This document shows, one piece after another, positions 22,531-33,784 of a stretch of DNA of 64,000 nt. Position numbers and translations under genes: made by a program. Under the pieces are notes generated by a model. That model worked only from the letters and a program-made list of their open reading frames with translations. It was not told where the DNA came from and ran no database searches. How positions within the stretch are numbered: the stretch's first letter is position 1; each line of letters starts with the position of its first letter. Source of the stretch: Prionace glauca (lineage: Eukaryota; Chordata; Chondrichthyes; Carcharhiniformes; Carcharhinidae); the NCBI GenBank assembly GCA_037974335.1, contig CM075760.1:37581609-37645608 (forward strand). The letters are read 5' to 3'.

Positions 22531-23452
22531 ATTCCGGTAACCCAGACACACCATACTATGCATGTCTGCCGGGCTCCCAGATTGGACAGCATTAACTGCC
22601 TCAATCAGGGAGCTCATATTCCAAAGCTCCACCTGATGGTTACCGTTGAAGTCCTTAGATATATCTCTCTACCTTTTTCTATGTTTCTTGTGGCTCTCTC
22701 TCTATCATTCTTTCTCTATGTCTCTCTGTGCCTCTGTCTCTCTCGATGTTTCACTTTGTCTTTTGCTGTCTCTCTGCTTCTCCCCCACTCTCCCTCTGTC
22801 TCTCCTGCCACTCCCCCTCAGTGTCACTCTCCTACTCCCACTCCCTGTCCCTCTTTAATTTATTTGTCTCTCTGCCCCACCCCCCACCCACCTCACTCTG
22901 ACTTTTGCTCTTGCTTTGTCCATTGTGCTTTTTCAGTCCCACTCTTTCCCATTCACTCCTACTCTGTGTCTCGATATCTCTGTTTCTATCTGTCTCTGAC
23001 TATTTCCTTCTGCATCACTTTTTACCTCCCGTTCCCCCACCCCCTTGTCTCCCTCTCCCTCTCGTATTACAAACTCCAATCTGTCTTCCTCTATCTCCCT
23101 TTCTCATTCCCTGTATATCTCTCTTGCCATTTTCCTCATTATTTCTGTCTTTCTCATTCCCTGTTTATCTCTCTCGCCATTTTCCTCACTATTTCTGTCT
23201 TTCACATTCTGTGAGACTCTGTCTTTGTCTCTCTTCTATCTCATTGTTTCCTGTACCTGTTAGAAACTCTTTGAAATTCTTTGCTCTCCAAGTCTTCGTG
23301 CCTTTCCCTCTCTTTGCCACTCTCTGTCTAATAATCTCACTGTTGCTAACATTGTCCTCTCTATCTATCTGTCAGTCTTTCTATCTCTGTGAGGCTGTTT
23401 GGTGATTTACAGTTTGAATGCCCAATAGGAAGATTCAGAGGTCTTGTTGTTG
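22531..23452. repeat. 3' flank of gene A with long polypyrimidine tract
   Basis: The stretch 22660-23400 is CTCTCT/TCTTTC-rich. It mirrors the purine-rich 3' flank of gene B (45080-45720), and 22560-22650 is the inverted counterpart of 45740-45840 (GAGCTC flanked by CTCAATCAGG and its complement). Frames over it are low-complexity artefacts. Confidence 0.8.
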
Positions 23453-24360
23453 TCATTTCCTCTCAGGCTGTATTGAGTGGAAAATTGCAGTAAGGGGATA
23501 TTTCAGTACATTTTTTAGCTGCTGCCTGAACTGAGTTTGTGTCACAGCGTAAATAGCAGTATTTGTACAGCAACTTGTGAGTTGCAGCATGAAGCCCAAT
23601 TCCATAACATAAAATTCTATTCTAATTTTAAACCCCAAATCATACATGCGATTCCATGCTGAATAAACCATGAATATTGACCATAAGATAATGAAATTGG
23701 CTGAGATAACAAATAGGAAAATGATGGATTTCCTTCGACTCTCCAACTCTGGGTCTTTTGGATTCTCACCGCTGCTGTGAGCCCGGAGTCTCCTGCGGGC
23801 TCTGCTGCTCACTAAAATGTGTCTGACGGTGAGAGCATTCAGCAGCAGAATCAGGGCGAATGGGGCACACGGGTTTAGAATGTAATGGAGGAACTCGATT
23901 GTTCCCCAGACCAGAGAGTACATAACAATTGTTGTGAACTCACAAAACCAGGGGAGGTTCCGCACCCAATATGTATTTAATAACATAAAATACCAGATAA
24001 TGTTCTTTAAACAGCTCAGCACTGTCACTGTTCCCAGAACCACAGCCGCCGATTTCTCAGTGCAATATTTACTTCTCAGCTTCGGACAACAAATGGCCAC
24101 AAATCGATCAAAGGTGAAAGTGACGGTGAACCAGACAGAACAGTCAGTGGCAGCATAAAGCAGGACGGCGTGGATATTACACACGGGAAGAGAGCGCACA
24201 AAATAGAAGTGTTCCTGATAAACAATGGGAATGTGTCTCATTATCAGGTCAAAGATAATGACCAGCAGATCCCCCACTGACATGGCCACCAGGTAACGAG
24301 TGACACATTTGGACAGACCACAGTTTCTGCTCGTCAGTGTCACAATTGTGATTATGTTCA
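23453..24360 (-). CDS. GPR139-like G-protein-coupled receptor A, exon 2 (TM2-TM7)
   Basis: This exon encodes most of a rhodopsin-class receptor of the GPR139-like group, a plasma-membrane signalling protein whose ligand in this branch is not known. Visible features: TM1 end/ICL1 (VNIITIVTLTSRNCGLSK), TM2 (RYLVAMSVGDLLVIIFDLI), TM3 ending in the DRF version of the DRY motif (TFDRFVAICCPK), TM4, a TM5 block with PFALILLLNALTVRHILV, an Arg-rich ICL3 (SSRARRRLRAH, ESRRKSI), TM6 (FLFVISANFIILW) and TM7 with NTAIYAVTQTQFR in place of NPxxY. The minus-strand acceptor is CTTCCTGACAG, so the exon starts at 24360 in phase 1. The upstream ATG at 24418 is intronic. It pairs with exon 1 at 26334-26493. 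No stop or frameshift is seen, and the gene looks functional. Confidence 0.87.
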
Positions 24361-24424
24361 CTGTCAGGAAGGAAATACAGAATAAAATTAGATATGATTC
24401 AATGGAAGGAATTGCCATTTAGAC

Positions 24425-24660
24425 TTATGCTGGGTTAAAATTTTTAAAAAAGTACAAAAACACAACAATTGGAATATATATTTTTAAGCCAGCATGTCTT
24501 TCGGAGTGTGAGAGGAAAGTAGAGCATCTGGAGTAAACCTGTACAGACACAGAGAGAATGTATAAACTCAACACAGACAATGACCCAAAACTGGAACTGA
24601 ACCCAGGTTTCTGATGCTGTGAGTCAGCAGTACTAACCACTATGCCACTGTACTGCTCCT
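24425..24660 (-). repeat. tRNA-SINE in the intron of gene A
   Basis: On the minus strand it has a tRNA-like head (CATAGTGGTTAGTACTGCTG, GGTTCAGTTCC) and a SINE body. A related SINE sits at the equivalent place in gene B's intron (42200-42390), so the insertion predates the gene duplication. Confidence 0.75.
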
Positions 24661-25302
24661 TGGTAGTGACACAAAGTTAACATTTGGGCGAGAGCTTTCC
24701 AGGGAGTCCTCAACATTATCCCTTACTCAGCTACAGGTAAATATCCCCTCTGCCAGTGAAGGATTTGAAGGGTATGAAGGATGAGGCAGTAACCCCTAAC
24801 AGAAGATGCGGAGTGGAGTCCTGTAGGTGGTAATCTGTTGTCTCTCAGACAGCTCACTGACAACTCCCGCAACAGAGCTGGTACCAAACAGTGTTGGTTT
24901 GACCCTTTCCTCTGGACAATACTAACAGTTGGCAGAGGGAGATCCTGATGCCCTGAAGCACAGAATCTCTATTACATTTACATCTCCATGAGTCCTCTCA
25001 TGGCAGGAATGTTGTCAATATATGCACCAGGTAAAAACTCAAACAAAGGCCAGTAGCAAAGGAAAAGCCAAGCAAGCTGCCTAATGACTCTCATCCTGTG
25101 ACTCCGACATCCAATATTATGAAATGCATGAAAAAGTTAGTCATGGCATGAATCAGTTCCGGCTTCCCAGATTTCCTGGATCCACTACAGTTCACTACAT
25201 CCACAACCGGTCCAAAATCCCATCTCTCTGACATTACAGTCAACCCTGTAACGCCGACTCATGTTTATCAACGACAGCTCAGCCATTAACACCATTATTC
25301 CT
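24661..25302. other. Intron of gene A
   Basis: The segment 24780-24990 is the inverted counterpart of 40915-41090 in gene B's intron (both contain CCTACAGGACTCCACTCCG or its complement). No exon seen. Confidence 0.7.
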
Positions 25303-25362
25303 ATGCATGTGTCTGTGTGTGTGTGTGTCTGTGTGTGTGTGTGTGTCTGTGTGTGTGTGTGT
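25303..25362. repeat. (TG)n microsatellite
   Basis: TGTGTG units with CTG interruptions. Confidence 0.95.
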
Positions 25363-25539
25363 GAGCACCAGAGTACCTGATGAGTGCTCCTAAGTGTGTG
25401 TTATTCCGGAGGCTTACAACAATTTTGGCTTCTGAATTTGTGTGTGAGTGGGAGTAAGTGTCTAAATCTGATTGCTTCTATCAGTAAATGTTTCTATTAA
25501 TACATGTATGTTAGTGTTTCTGTGACTCCAGGAAAGTTT

Positions 25540-25840
25540 GTGGTGGTGCAGGGGACAGTGTTGTTGCCTCATAGCACTAGGCTCCCTGGTTCAATTTCAG
25601 GCTTGGTTACTGAGTGTGCAAGAGTCTACTCGTTCTCACTGTGTCTGTGTGGGTTTCCTCCAGGTGCTCCGGTTTCCCCCAAAAATCTGAAAGTTGTGAT
25701 GGTTTGATGCATTGGCCGGGCTAAATACTCCCTCAGTGTACCTGAACAGGCGCCGGAGCGTGGCAACTCGGGGATTTTTATAGCAACTTCATTGCAGTGT
25801 TAATGTTTGCATACTTGTGACATTGATGAATGAATTTCAA
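25540..25840 (+). repeat. tRNA-SINE, alternative 3' tail type
   Basis: Body with GTGGGTTTCCTCCAGGTGCT and CTCCGGTTTCCCCC, then ACTTCATTGCAGTGTTAATG. The head is degraded. It lies in the intron of gene A, opposite to the gene's sense. Confidence 0.75.
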
Positions 25841-26333
25841 TACGAAACATGTTTTCTCTTGAGATCCTGCTGTGCAAACATGATCAATAAAATGCATTCT
25901 GCAGCGTGGTGACTGGGTGGGCAATTGGCAGTGAGCTGGCGTTACATGTAGATGGTAAAAAACCATTCTGCTTTATATTTTTCTCACAAAGGATTAGTGT
26001 TAGGTCACATGTCTATGGATAGTCACAACACACAGAAGACACCCTAGCCCATAGGCCCTGAGACAATTGTCAGCGGCTGAAAGAATTAATAACTGGATGT
26101 AGGGATTCAACAGGAACAACAAGAGCAGCAAACCCAGTACAGTAAATGACAAGGAAATCAATACAGTTAAACAGCCTTTCTAGAATTAGGAACTGGGGAC
26201 AGAACTTCACAGCCTCACTTTTCCGAAAACTGCAAAATCCTACCCGTGTTCAAGAGACCTTCCCATGCTCTGACCCCTGCCTGCTCCGATTCCAGTGGCA
26301 GTCGGACTGGTACAATTCCAGACAGGGACTTAC
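25841..26333. other. Intron of gene A, 5' part
   Basis: No other feature seen. It ends at the splice donor GTAAGT of exon 1 (minus strand, adjacent to 26334). Confidence 0.6.
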
Positions 26334-26493
26334 CCGGAACTCCAATAATCGCCAAGATGGGATAGTAAACGTACTGAATCGCCTTCAGTAGACTTTCAAT
26401 CCGAACACCGAATGGCATCATCCAATTATCTAAGGTAAACAAATAAATCCAATAGGATAAACCGTCTTGCATGGTTGGAAACTTCCAATCCAT
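26334..26493 (-). CDS. GPR139-like receptor A, exon 1 (N terminus and TM1)
   Basis: The minus-strand frame encodes a short N terminus followed by VRIESLLKAIQYVYYPILAI and IGVP, the characteristic TM1 start of GPR139-like receptors, and stops at the donor G|GTAAGT. Splicing in phase 1 to 24360 gives IIGV-P-V-NIITIV, a continuous TM1. I chose the ATG at 26493 (MDWKFPTMQDG) because of its good context (ACAATGG). The frame stays open up to 26733, so a longer N terminus containing 14-residue repeats is possible. Intron length is 2.0 kb. Confidence 0.75.
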
Positions 26494-26595
26494 TGTTCCC
26501 AGATTCCGATCAATTGTTGGAATACTCTGGGTCATTGTCCCCAGATTCTGATCCACTGTTGGAACATTCTGGGCCATTGCTCCCAGATTCTGATC
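26470..26595 (-). repeat. Three 42-bp tandem repeats at the 5' end of gene A
   Basis: Three units, in frame with exon 1, would encode DQNLGAMAQNVPTV, DQNLGTMTQSIPTI and DRNLGTMDWKFPTM. Each unit contains an ATG in similar context. Gene B has at most one recognisable unit at the matching place (about 37957-37990). Confidence 0.8.
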
Positions 26596-26889
26596 TCTCC
26601 TCTCGCTCCCTCTCTCTCCACAGCCGCTGATCGCTGTTAGTGTTGGAGTTGTCGCTCCCGCTGACTCAATGGGACAACACATTGAACGGAATCCCTTATT
26701 ATTCGAAGGGGGAAATCCCTCCAGGCACACCAATCAGATCCATGGAGACTCACATCAATTACAGTCACTAAACAAACAGCTTCACCTCACCCTGTTCAAT
26801 CCAACACTTTTTACACGCAAAGAAGAGAATTTACAGCCTAGATGGAGTGTTGAGGTTCAGGGAAGTATGGGAAGTTGGAAATAATGGAG

Positions 26890-26990
26890 AGGCAGACATG
26901 ACAGTGCAGAAGGAGGCCATATGGCCCATTGAGTCTGCACCGAGTCTTCGACAGACCATCCTACCCGCATTGGAATGATCATAGTGTATG
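26890..26990 (-). repeat. SINE 3' fragment
   Basis: Contains AAGGAGGCCATATGGCCCATT and GAGTCTGCACCGAG, the antisense SINE 3' end. Confidence 0.55.
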
Positions 26991-27242
26991 TTTTCTTTTA
27001 AGATCAATGTAAAGGTTTAAGTGTGGAGACCTGAACGCGCCTCTCAATGCACACATATTATTGGTTTCGAGATAATTTACTTTAGCATTAACATAAACCC
27101 ATTTATATTATATCAGGATATGCCCGTAAATATTACCGTAAGGATAATATACATCATTGAACTTTTTGCCATTCATCGCCTCCAATAACTTTGTGACTTG
27201 ATTCATTAAACGCTAAAATCATTCATCATTTTTTTTCAGGCT
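26991..27242. other. Unassigned AT-rich sequence
   Basis: Nothing recognised. Confidence 0.4.
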
Positions 27243-28149
27243 TTAGATAAGAACAAAGAAAATTACAGCACAGAAACAGGCCCGTTTGGCCCGCGAAGAC
27301 TGAACAGACCATGCTGCGTCAACTGAACTAAAATCTTTGCCCTTCCAGGGTCCATATTCCTCCGTTCCCATCCTATTCATGTACTTGTCAAGACGCCTCT
27401 TAAAAGTCACTACCATATCGGCTTCCACAACTTCCCCCGGCAATGAGTTACAGGCACCCACCACCATTTTTGTAGAAAAAAAAATCTGCCTCGTAATCTC
27501 CTATAATCTCTTGACCGTCGCACCTTGAACTTGTGCCACCGAGTAAATGACTCTTCCACTCGGGGAAAAAAAAAAGCTTCTGACTACCCACTCTGTCTAC
27601 CCCTCTCACAATCGTGTAGACTTCTATCAGTTCACCTCTCAACCTCTGCCATTCCAGTGAGGTCAAATTACGTTTTTCCACCTCTCCGCCCAAGTCTCCA
27701 ATCGATCCATACCTTGCTGCATCCTCTTATGGTCCTCACCACTATCTGCAAATCCATCAACTTTTGTATCATCCACAAACTTGCAACCGTTGTGTCATAC
27801 ACAATGTTGCAAAGAGCAAAGTTCTCAGCTCTGATCCCTGAGGTGTGCCACTTGTCATAACCATCATTCAGAAAAAGACAACCTCCCACTGCTACACTCT
27901 GTCTTCTTTGACCAAGCCAGTTTGGTATCGAACTTGCCAGCTCACCTCTAATCCCAGTGATTTCATGTTCTGCTTTAGTCTGCTAAGAGGGACCTTGTCA
28001 AAGACCTTACTGAAGTCCATGTAGATAACATCCACTACCTTCTCCTCGTTAATCATCTTCCTCAAAAACACTCGATCAAGTTAGTGTGTCACGATCTCCC
28101 CTTCACAAAACCATGTTGCCTCTCACTAATACGTCCACTTACTTCCAAA
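27243..28149 (-). repeat. Decayed CR1 LINE, minus strand
   Basis: The tail begins near 27243 (AACAAAGAAAATTACAGCAC, CCCGTTTGGCCCG). C-terminal sequence (AVVGACNSLPGEVVEA-like) and RT antisense extend to 28149. Several frame breaks are present. It is cut at its 5' side by the plus-strand CR1 that follows. Confidence 0.7.
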
Positions 28150-29657
28150 TGGGAACGGTTGATAAGGGGGATGTGCTGGATATTCTTGAGGGGTTGAAAA
28201 TAGATAAGTCCCCTGGTCCGGATGGGATCTGCCCTAGGATTCTCTGGGAGGCTAGAGAGGTGATTGCAGAGCCTCTGGCTCTGATCTTCAGGTCGTCATT
28301 GGTCTCTGGTGTAGTCCCGGAGGATTGGAGGATAGCGAATGTTGTCCCAATGTTTAAGAAGGGGAACAGAGACTTTGCCGGGATTTATAGACCGGTGAGT
28401 CTTACTTCTGTTCTGGGCAAGGTTTTAGAAAAAATTATTAGGGATAGGATTTATAGTTATTTGGAGTGTAATAAATTGATTAGAAATAGTCAGCATGGTT
28501 TTGTAGCCGGTAGGTCGTGCCTTACTAATCTTATTGAGTTTTTTGATAAGGTGACCAAAGAGGTGGATGGGGGCAAGGCAGTTGATGTGGTATATATGGA
28601 TTTTAGTAAGGCGTTCGATAAGGTTCACCATAGTAGGATTCTGCAGAAAATGCAGATGTATGAGATTGTGGGTAAACTAGGAAATTGGATCAGAAATTTG
28701 CTGTCAGATAGGAGACAGAGGGTGGTGGTTGATGGTAAATATTCATCATGGAGTTCGGTTACGAGTGGTGTGCCTCAGGGACCTGTTTTGGGGCCACTGC
28801 TGTTTGTAATCTTTATTAATGATCTGGATGAGGGTATAGTTGGGTGGATTAGTAAATTTGCTGATGACACCAAAGTAGGAGGTGTGGTAGATTGTGAACA
28901 AGGGTGTCATAGTCTGCAGGGAGACTTAGATACGTTGCAGAGCTGGGCCGAGAGGTGGCGGATGGAATTTAATGCGGAGAAGTGTGAGGTAATTCACTTC
29001 GGTAGGAGCAACAGATGTGTCGAGTATCGGGCTAACGGGAGGACTTTGAATAGTGTGGATGAACAGAGGGATCTAGGTGTATGTGTACATAGATCCCTGA
29101 AAGTTGGGAATCAAGTAGATAAGGTTGTTAAGAAGGCGTACGGTGTCTTGGCGTTTATTGGTAGGGGGATTGAATTTAAGAGTCGCAGCGTCATGTTACA
29201 ACTGTACACTACTCTGGTACGGCTGCACTTGGAGTACTGTGTGCAGTTCTGGTCCCCACATTACAGGAAGGATGTGGAGGCTTTGGAGAGGGTGCAGAGG
29301 AAGTTTACTAGGATCTTGCCTGGTATGGTGGGGAGATCCTATGAGGAGAGACTGAGGGATTTGGGGTTGTTTTCGCTGGAAAGAAGGCGGCTAAGGGGGG
29401 ATCTTATTGAAACATATAAGATGATTAGAGGTTTAGATAGGGTGGATAGTGATAGCCTTTTTCCTCGGATGGAGAAAGCTAGCACGAGGGGGCATGGCTT
29501 TAAATTAAGGGGGGGTAGCTACAAGACGTATGTCAGGGGTAGGTTCTTTACCCAGCGGGTGGTGAGGGATTGGAATGCCCTGCCTGCTGCAGTTGTAAAT
29601 GCTCCTAGTTTGGGGGCGTTTAAGAGATCTGTAGATAGGTTTATGGATGAAAAGTGA
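28150..29657 (+). CDS. CR1 ORF2 fragment: reverse transcriptase
   Basis: The frame opens in the preceding repeat (ATG at 28086), but LINE sequence begins around residue 22 (GDVLDILEGLKIDKSPGPDG). RT blocks follow without a stop: EDWRIANVVPMFKKG, SQHGFVAGRSCLTNLIEF, VYMDFSKAFDKVHHSR, GVPQGPVLGPLLFVIFIND, FADDTKVGG, then HLEYCVQFWSPHYRKDVE and FFTQRVVRDWNALPAAVV. The PQGP in place of PQGS and FAGIYRP in place of FPGNYRP are departures from sister copies. Endonuclease is absent (5' truncation). Confidence 0.85.
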
Positions 29658-29757
29658 TTGGTATAGGCTAGTGGGCCATTGTTTTTGTAACTGGTCGGCG
29701 CATTATCGTGGGCCGAAGGGCCTGTTCTGCGCTGTAATGTTCTATGTTCAAATCTCT
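28150..29757 (+). repeat. CR1 LINE with open RT frame, plus strand
   Basis: This copy starts abruptly at about 28150 inside the older element and ends with GGGCCGAAGGGCCTGTTCTG and AATGTTCTATGTTC at 29757. It belongs to the same subfamily as the long minus-strand copy at 46377-50560. Confidence 0.85.
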
Positions 29758-30074
29758 TCCTCAATCTGTTGTTTCCCCCCAGTTTTTCCTTGTTATAGTT
29801 TCCAGATTCCTTGTTCTGGTTGTCTCTCTTTCCATTCTTGTCTCCCTGTCTCTATTTCTTTCCTAATCTGACTCTTGCCATCTTATTCCTTTCTCCCTTT
29901 GCAGTTTTCTTCCCCTATCTCCAGGTTTCTGTCACATCCAACCTCTTTCCGTTCTTTACTCACAGTCCAGCTTTTTCCCCGTATTTATCCATCTCTCTTC
30001 AAACATTTCTCGCTCACTTTCCCCATATCTATTCTGTCTGTCTCCAACATCTCTCTCTCCTTCTGTTTAAAATA
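29758..30074. other. Pyrimidine-rich unassigned sequence
   Basis: TTTCTCTC/TCCCTG-rich. Its frames are low-complexity. Confidence 0.5.
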
Positions 30075-30470
30075 GAATCAAAGAAGATAGTAACAGGAGG
30101 AGGCCATTTGGCCCTTCGAGCCTGCTCCGCTATTAATCACAATCATGGCTGATCATCCAACTCAATAGCCTAATGCTGCTTTCTTCCCATAAATCTCCAT
30201 CCCATTCAGCCCAAATGCTATATCTAGTCGCCTTTTTAATGCACTACACATTTTGACATCAAATGCTTCCTGCAGTAATGAATTTCACAATCTCCCAACT
30301 GCTTGGGTGAAGAAATGGCTCCACATCCCTGTCTTAAACGGTTTACCCTGTTTCCTCAGACTGTTACCCCTGATTCAGGACACTCTCACCATCGGAAACA
30401 TCTGTTCTCACCCTGTTAGAATTTTATGAGCCTATATGAAATGGTATCAATGGGTGATATGCTGGGTGCT
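30075..30470 (-). repeat. Decayed CR1 3' end, minus strand
   Basis: AACAGGAGGAGGCCATTTGG, CCTTCGAGCCTGCTCCGC and ATCATGGCTGATCATCC mark an antisense CR1 tail. Confidence 0.7.
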
Positions 30471-31996
30471 ATTCTGATTGGCGGTTGGTGTCTCGTGGGG
30501 TGCCCCAGGGGTCGGTGCTGGGGACTCAGCTATTTATCAGTTATATAGATGATCTGGAGGAGGGGGCTGAGTGCAGGGTAACGAAATTTGCTGATGACAC
30601 ATCAGAACATAACATAAGAATATAAGAAATAGGGGCAGGAGCAGGCCATCCAGCCCTTCGAGCCTGCCCCGTCATTTAATAAGATCATGGCTGATCTGCT
30701 GTGTCTCAGTTCCACATTCCCGCCTTCTCCCTATAACCCTTAATCTTCTCGCTTATCAAAAACCCATCAACCCGTGTCTTAAAAGTACTTAGCGAGGCAG
30801 CCTCCACCACCTCAACGGGCAGAGAATTCCAGAGATTCACCACCCTTTGAGTGAAGAAGTTCCTCCTCAACTCCGTTCTAAACCGCCCCCCCTTTATCTT
30901 GAAGCTGTGCCCCCTAGTCCTACTGTCCTTTCTGAGTGGGAAGAGTCTCTCCACCTCTATCCTATCCATCCCATTCATCATCTTATACGTCTCAATGAGA
31001 TCTCCCCTCGTTCTTCTAAACTCCAACGAGTACAAGCCTAGTTTATTCAGCCTCTCCCCATAGCTCAACCGACACGAAGATGAGTGGTAAAGCAAATTGC
31101 GTGGAGGGTGAGGAAAGTCTGCAGAGAGATATGGATAGGCTGAGCCAGTGAGCGAGGAGCTGGCAGATGGGGTATAATGATAGCAAGTGTGAGGTTATCC
31201 ACTTTGGCAGGAATAATAGTAGGAGGGATTACTATTTAAAGGGTGAAAAGCTGCAGCATGCTACGGTGCAGAGGGACCTGGGGGTTCTTGTGCAAGAGTC
31301 GCAAAAACCCAGTTTGCAGGTGCAGCAGGTGATCAAGAAGGCGAATGGGATGCTGGCCTTGATAGCGAGGGGGATTGAATATAAAAGTAGGGAGGTCTTG
31401 CTGCAACTGTATAGGGCATTGGTGAGGCCGCAGCTGGAGTATTGTGTGTAGCTTTGGTCGCCGCACTTGCGCAAGGTTATTTTGGCCTTGGAGGGAGTGC
31501 AGAGGAGGTTTACTAGGCTGATACCGGAAATGAGGTGGTTGGACTATGAAGAGAAACTAAAGAGACTGGGTCTGTACTGGTTGGAGTTTCGAAGGATAAG
31601 GGGGGATTTTATAGAGACGTATAAGATAATGAAAGGGATGGATAGGCTAGAGGTAGAGAGATTCTTCCCGCTTAGAAAGGATAGCAGGACGAGAGGGCAC
31701 AGCCTCAAGATAAGGGGGGTGGGCTGTTTAGACCGGAGTTGAGGAGGAACTTCTTCACTCAAAGGGTGGTGAATCTCTGGAGTTCTCTGCGCATTGAAGT
31801 GTGGAGGCTACCTCGCTCAATATATTTAAGTCACGGGTAGATAGGTTTCTGACAGACAAGGGAATTAAAGGTTATGGGGAGAAAGTGGGAAAGTGGAACT
31901 GATTCACTTCACATCAGCCATGATCTTATTGAATGGTGGGACAGGCTCGAAGGGCTAGATGGCCCACTCCTGCTCCTATTTCTTATGTTCTTTTGT
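30471..31996 (+). repeat. CR1 LINE 3' half, plus strand, interrupted by another CR1
   Basis: Part 1 (30471-30600) encodes RT up to FADDT, and part 2 (31071-31996) resumes after the inserted copy and runs to a TTCTTATG tail. The target site GACAC is duplicated at 30596-30600 and 31071-31075. The host copy has an in-frame stop in CVQLW (about 31449) and a frame change near 31725, so it is older than its relatives at 21165 and 42470. Confidence 0.85.
30601..31070 (-). repeat. CR1 3' end nested inside a CR1, minus strand
   Basis: A 470-bp, 5'-truncated copy. The tail (CATAAGAATATAAGAAATAGG) is at 30601, and the frame 31095-30706 encodes the C-terminal block (FFTQRVVNLWNSLPVEVVEA). Short 5-bp GACAC repeats flank it. 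Confidence 0.85.
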
Positions 31997-32870
31997 AAAT
32001 CCCACTCATTCACCTGAATTTCAGCGAAAACAATCCGAGGCTAACCAATCTCTCCTCATAGATCAGTTCTGCCACCCCTGGAATTAGCCTATTAAATGTC
32101 GTTGTACTTCTTCGAGAGCAAGAACATCCTTCCTCTGAAAACGAGACAAAAACTGCACGCAATATGGCAATTGCACCTCACCAAGCCACATTGTAACACG
32201 CATTCCTGCTTCTCTACTTGGAAGCTTCTCGCCATGAAGGCCCATATACAATTTGGCTTCTATACTGTTTGCTGCACCTGCATGGCTACATTCAGCGACT
32301 GGTCCACATGGATACCCAGGATCCATTGTACATTCCTGTGTCCCAATTACCAGCCATTCAGGCAGTAATCTGTCTTCTTGTTTTTTTTTCCGAAGTGAAT
32401 AACCCCACATTTATCCAAATTATACTGCATCTGTCATTAATTTACCCACTCACCCAACCTTTCCACATCATGCTGATTTACCTCTGCATCCTCGTCACTC
32501 TTCTCTCTTCCACCCAATTTGGTATCAACTGCAAGCTTTGAGATGTTGTATTTTGTATTTATGTTTTGTTCAATCGTCGAATAAGTAATATATGTTATGA
32601 ATAGCTAGGGCCTCAGCACTGATCCCTCTAGCACCACACTGCCAGTTTCCAAAGAACCAATTAATTCCAACTCTTTGTTTCATCATTGCCAACAAGTTTT
32701 CTAACCACCTCAATCCAACTCCCCCAATCCTATGTGATTTAATCTTGCAGGATAATTTCTTATAGGGGACTTTGGCAAACGCTTTCTGAAAGTCCAAGTA
32801 TACCACTTGGACTGGCTTCCCCTGGTCAACCCTACTCGCAATATATTTAAAGACATTTCTCCCCATCTCT
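31997..32870 (-). repeat. Decayed CR1 LINE RT, minus strand
   Basis: Antisense RT is recognisable (32866-32570: VVYLDFQKAFAKVPYKKL), and C-terminal remnants lie at 32000-32160. Frames are broken. Confidence 0.7.
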
Positions 32871-32916
32871 CTCTATTTGTCTCTATTCCTGTTCATCTCC
32901 CCCAGCATCGAACTCT

Positions 32917-32921
32917 TCCTG

Positions 32922-32973
<52 letters not shown>
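32917..32973. repeat. (CT)n(CA)n microsatellite
   Basis: CTCTCTC then ACACACA units. A C-rich run follows at 33033-33046. Confidence 0.9.
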
Positions 32974-32975
<2 letters not shown>

Positions 32976-33059
32976 GCACACAGTATGACAACATACTGTG
33001 TAAATTCCTTTGGTAGTTTGTTTTAAAATAAGCCCCCCCCCCACCCCGTGCTTATTAAT

Positions 33060-33784
33060 GTATTAATTTGTTTGTTTATTTATACATTGATTGATGTCTG
33101 TAAATCAGCAATCTCAGAGTTTTGTTGCTGATGCTTTTCTTCAGAGACTGGCAGCTGGGCAATAACCCAAACCTGGAGACCCAAGATCTTGTGCCACTTC
33201 TCAGCTCCTCGCAGCAATTTGATTTCTGGTTACTGGCAAAGATGGTCAGAAATATTGCATCACTCCTTTGAAAACAGAATGCATAAGAGGCAGGGAAAGT
33301 TGCAAAGATATGGTCAGTTAGAAGTACTTAGAAGGAGGATAGAAGGAGAGGTTGTGGGTGGGTTGATGCGGGGTCACGACCTAGATAAGATCATCCATCT
33401 TCACAATTACAGAGAGTGAACAGAAGGTGAGAAAGGAAGAATGTAGGTGAAAAAGAGAGAGGTGGAACAAAAGGTCAAAATACAGATGGTGAGGGAGGAA
33501 GAGAACATGAGGTAGAGACACTGTGTGAAAGCCGCCAGAGTATAGTCACTAGATGCAACTCCAATCACACCCTTTCAGATAGTCTGAACATGTGGAGAAA
33601 AATCCTGGGAGAATGATTTTAGAAGTGTCAGGAAGGAATCTGCAGCCCCATCCCAAACAGAGAGAGGGAGTTGAGTAGCTTCTGGATACTGAGAGTGGGA
33701 CGGGAGTTGGGGGTGGGGGAGGATGAACATTTTATTTCGTTTTCGAAGATTATGTTTGGAGATCTCTATCTTTTTTCCATTTCA
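33060..33784. other. Unassigned sequence upstream of Ig membrane exons
   Basis: I searched this stretch for an immunoglobulin CH4 exon (paired Cys with Trp, secretory tail ending in Cys) and found none. The frame 33189-33419 has no recognisable domain. Confidence 0.5.

Noticed and set aside
22558-23405. Long Ser/Leu-rich frames downstream of gene A
   Set aside because: Low-complexity translation of a polypyrimidine tract; the complementary tract after gene B gives Arg/Glu peptides instead.
24361-24418. ATG at 24418 as the start of receptor gene A
   Set aside because: It lies in the intron beyond the acceptor. Exon 1 at 26334-26493 supplies TM1.
33189-33419. Possible CH4 exon before the Ig membrane exons
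   Set aside because: The frame lacks the domain Cys pair, the core Trp and the secretory tail, and no suitable splice sites fit.
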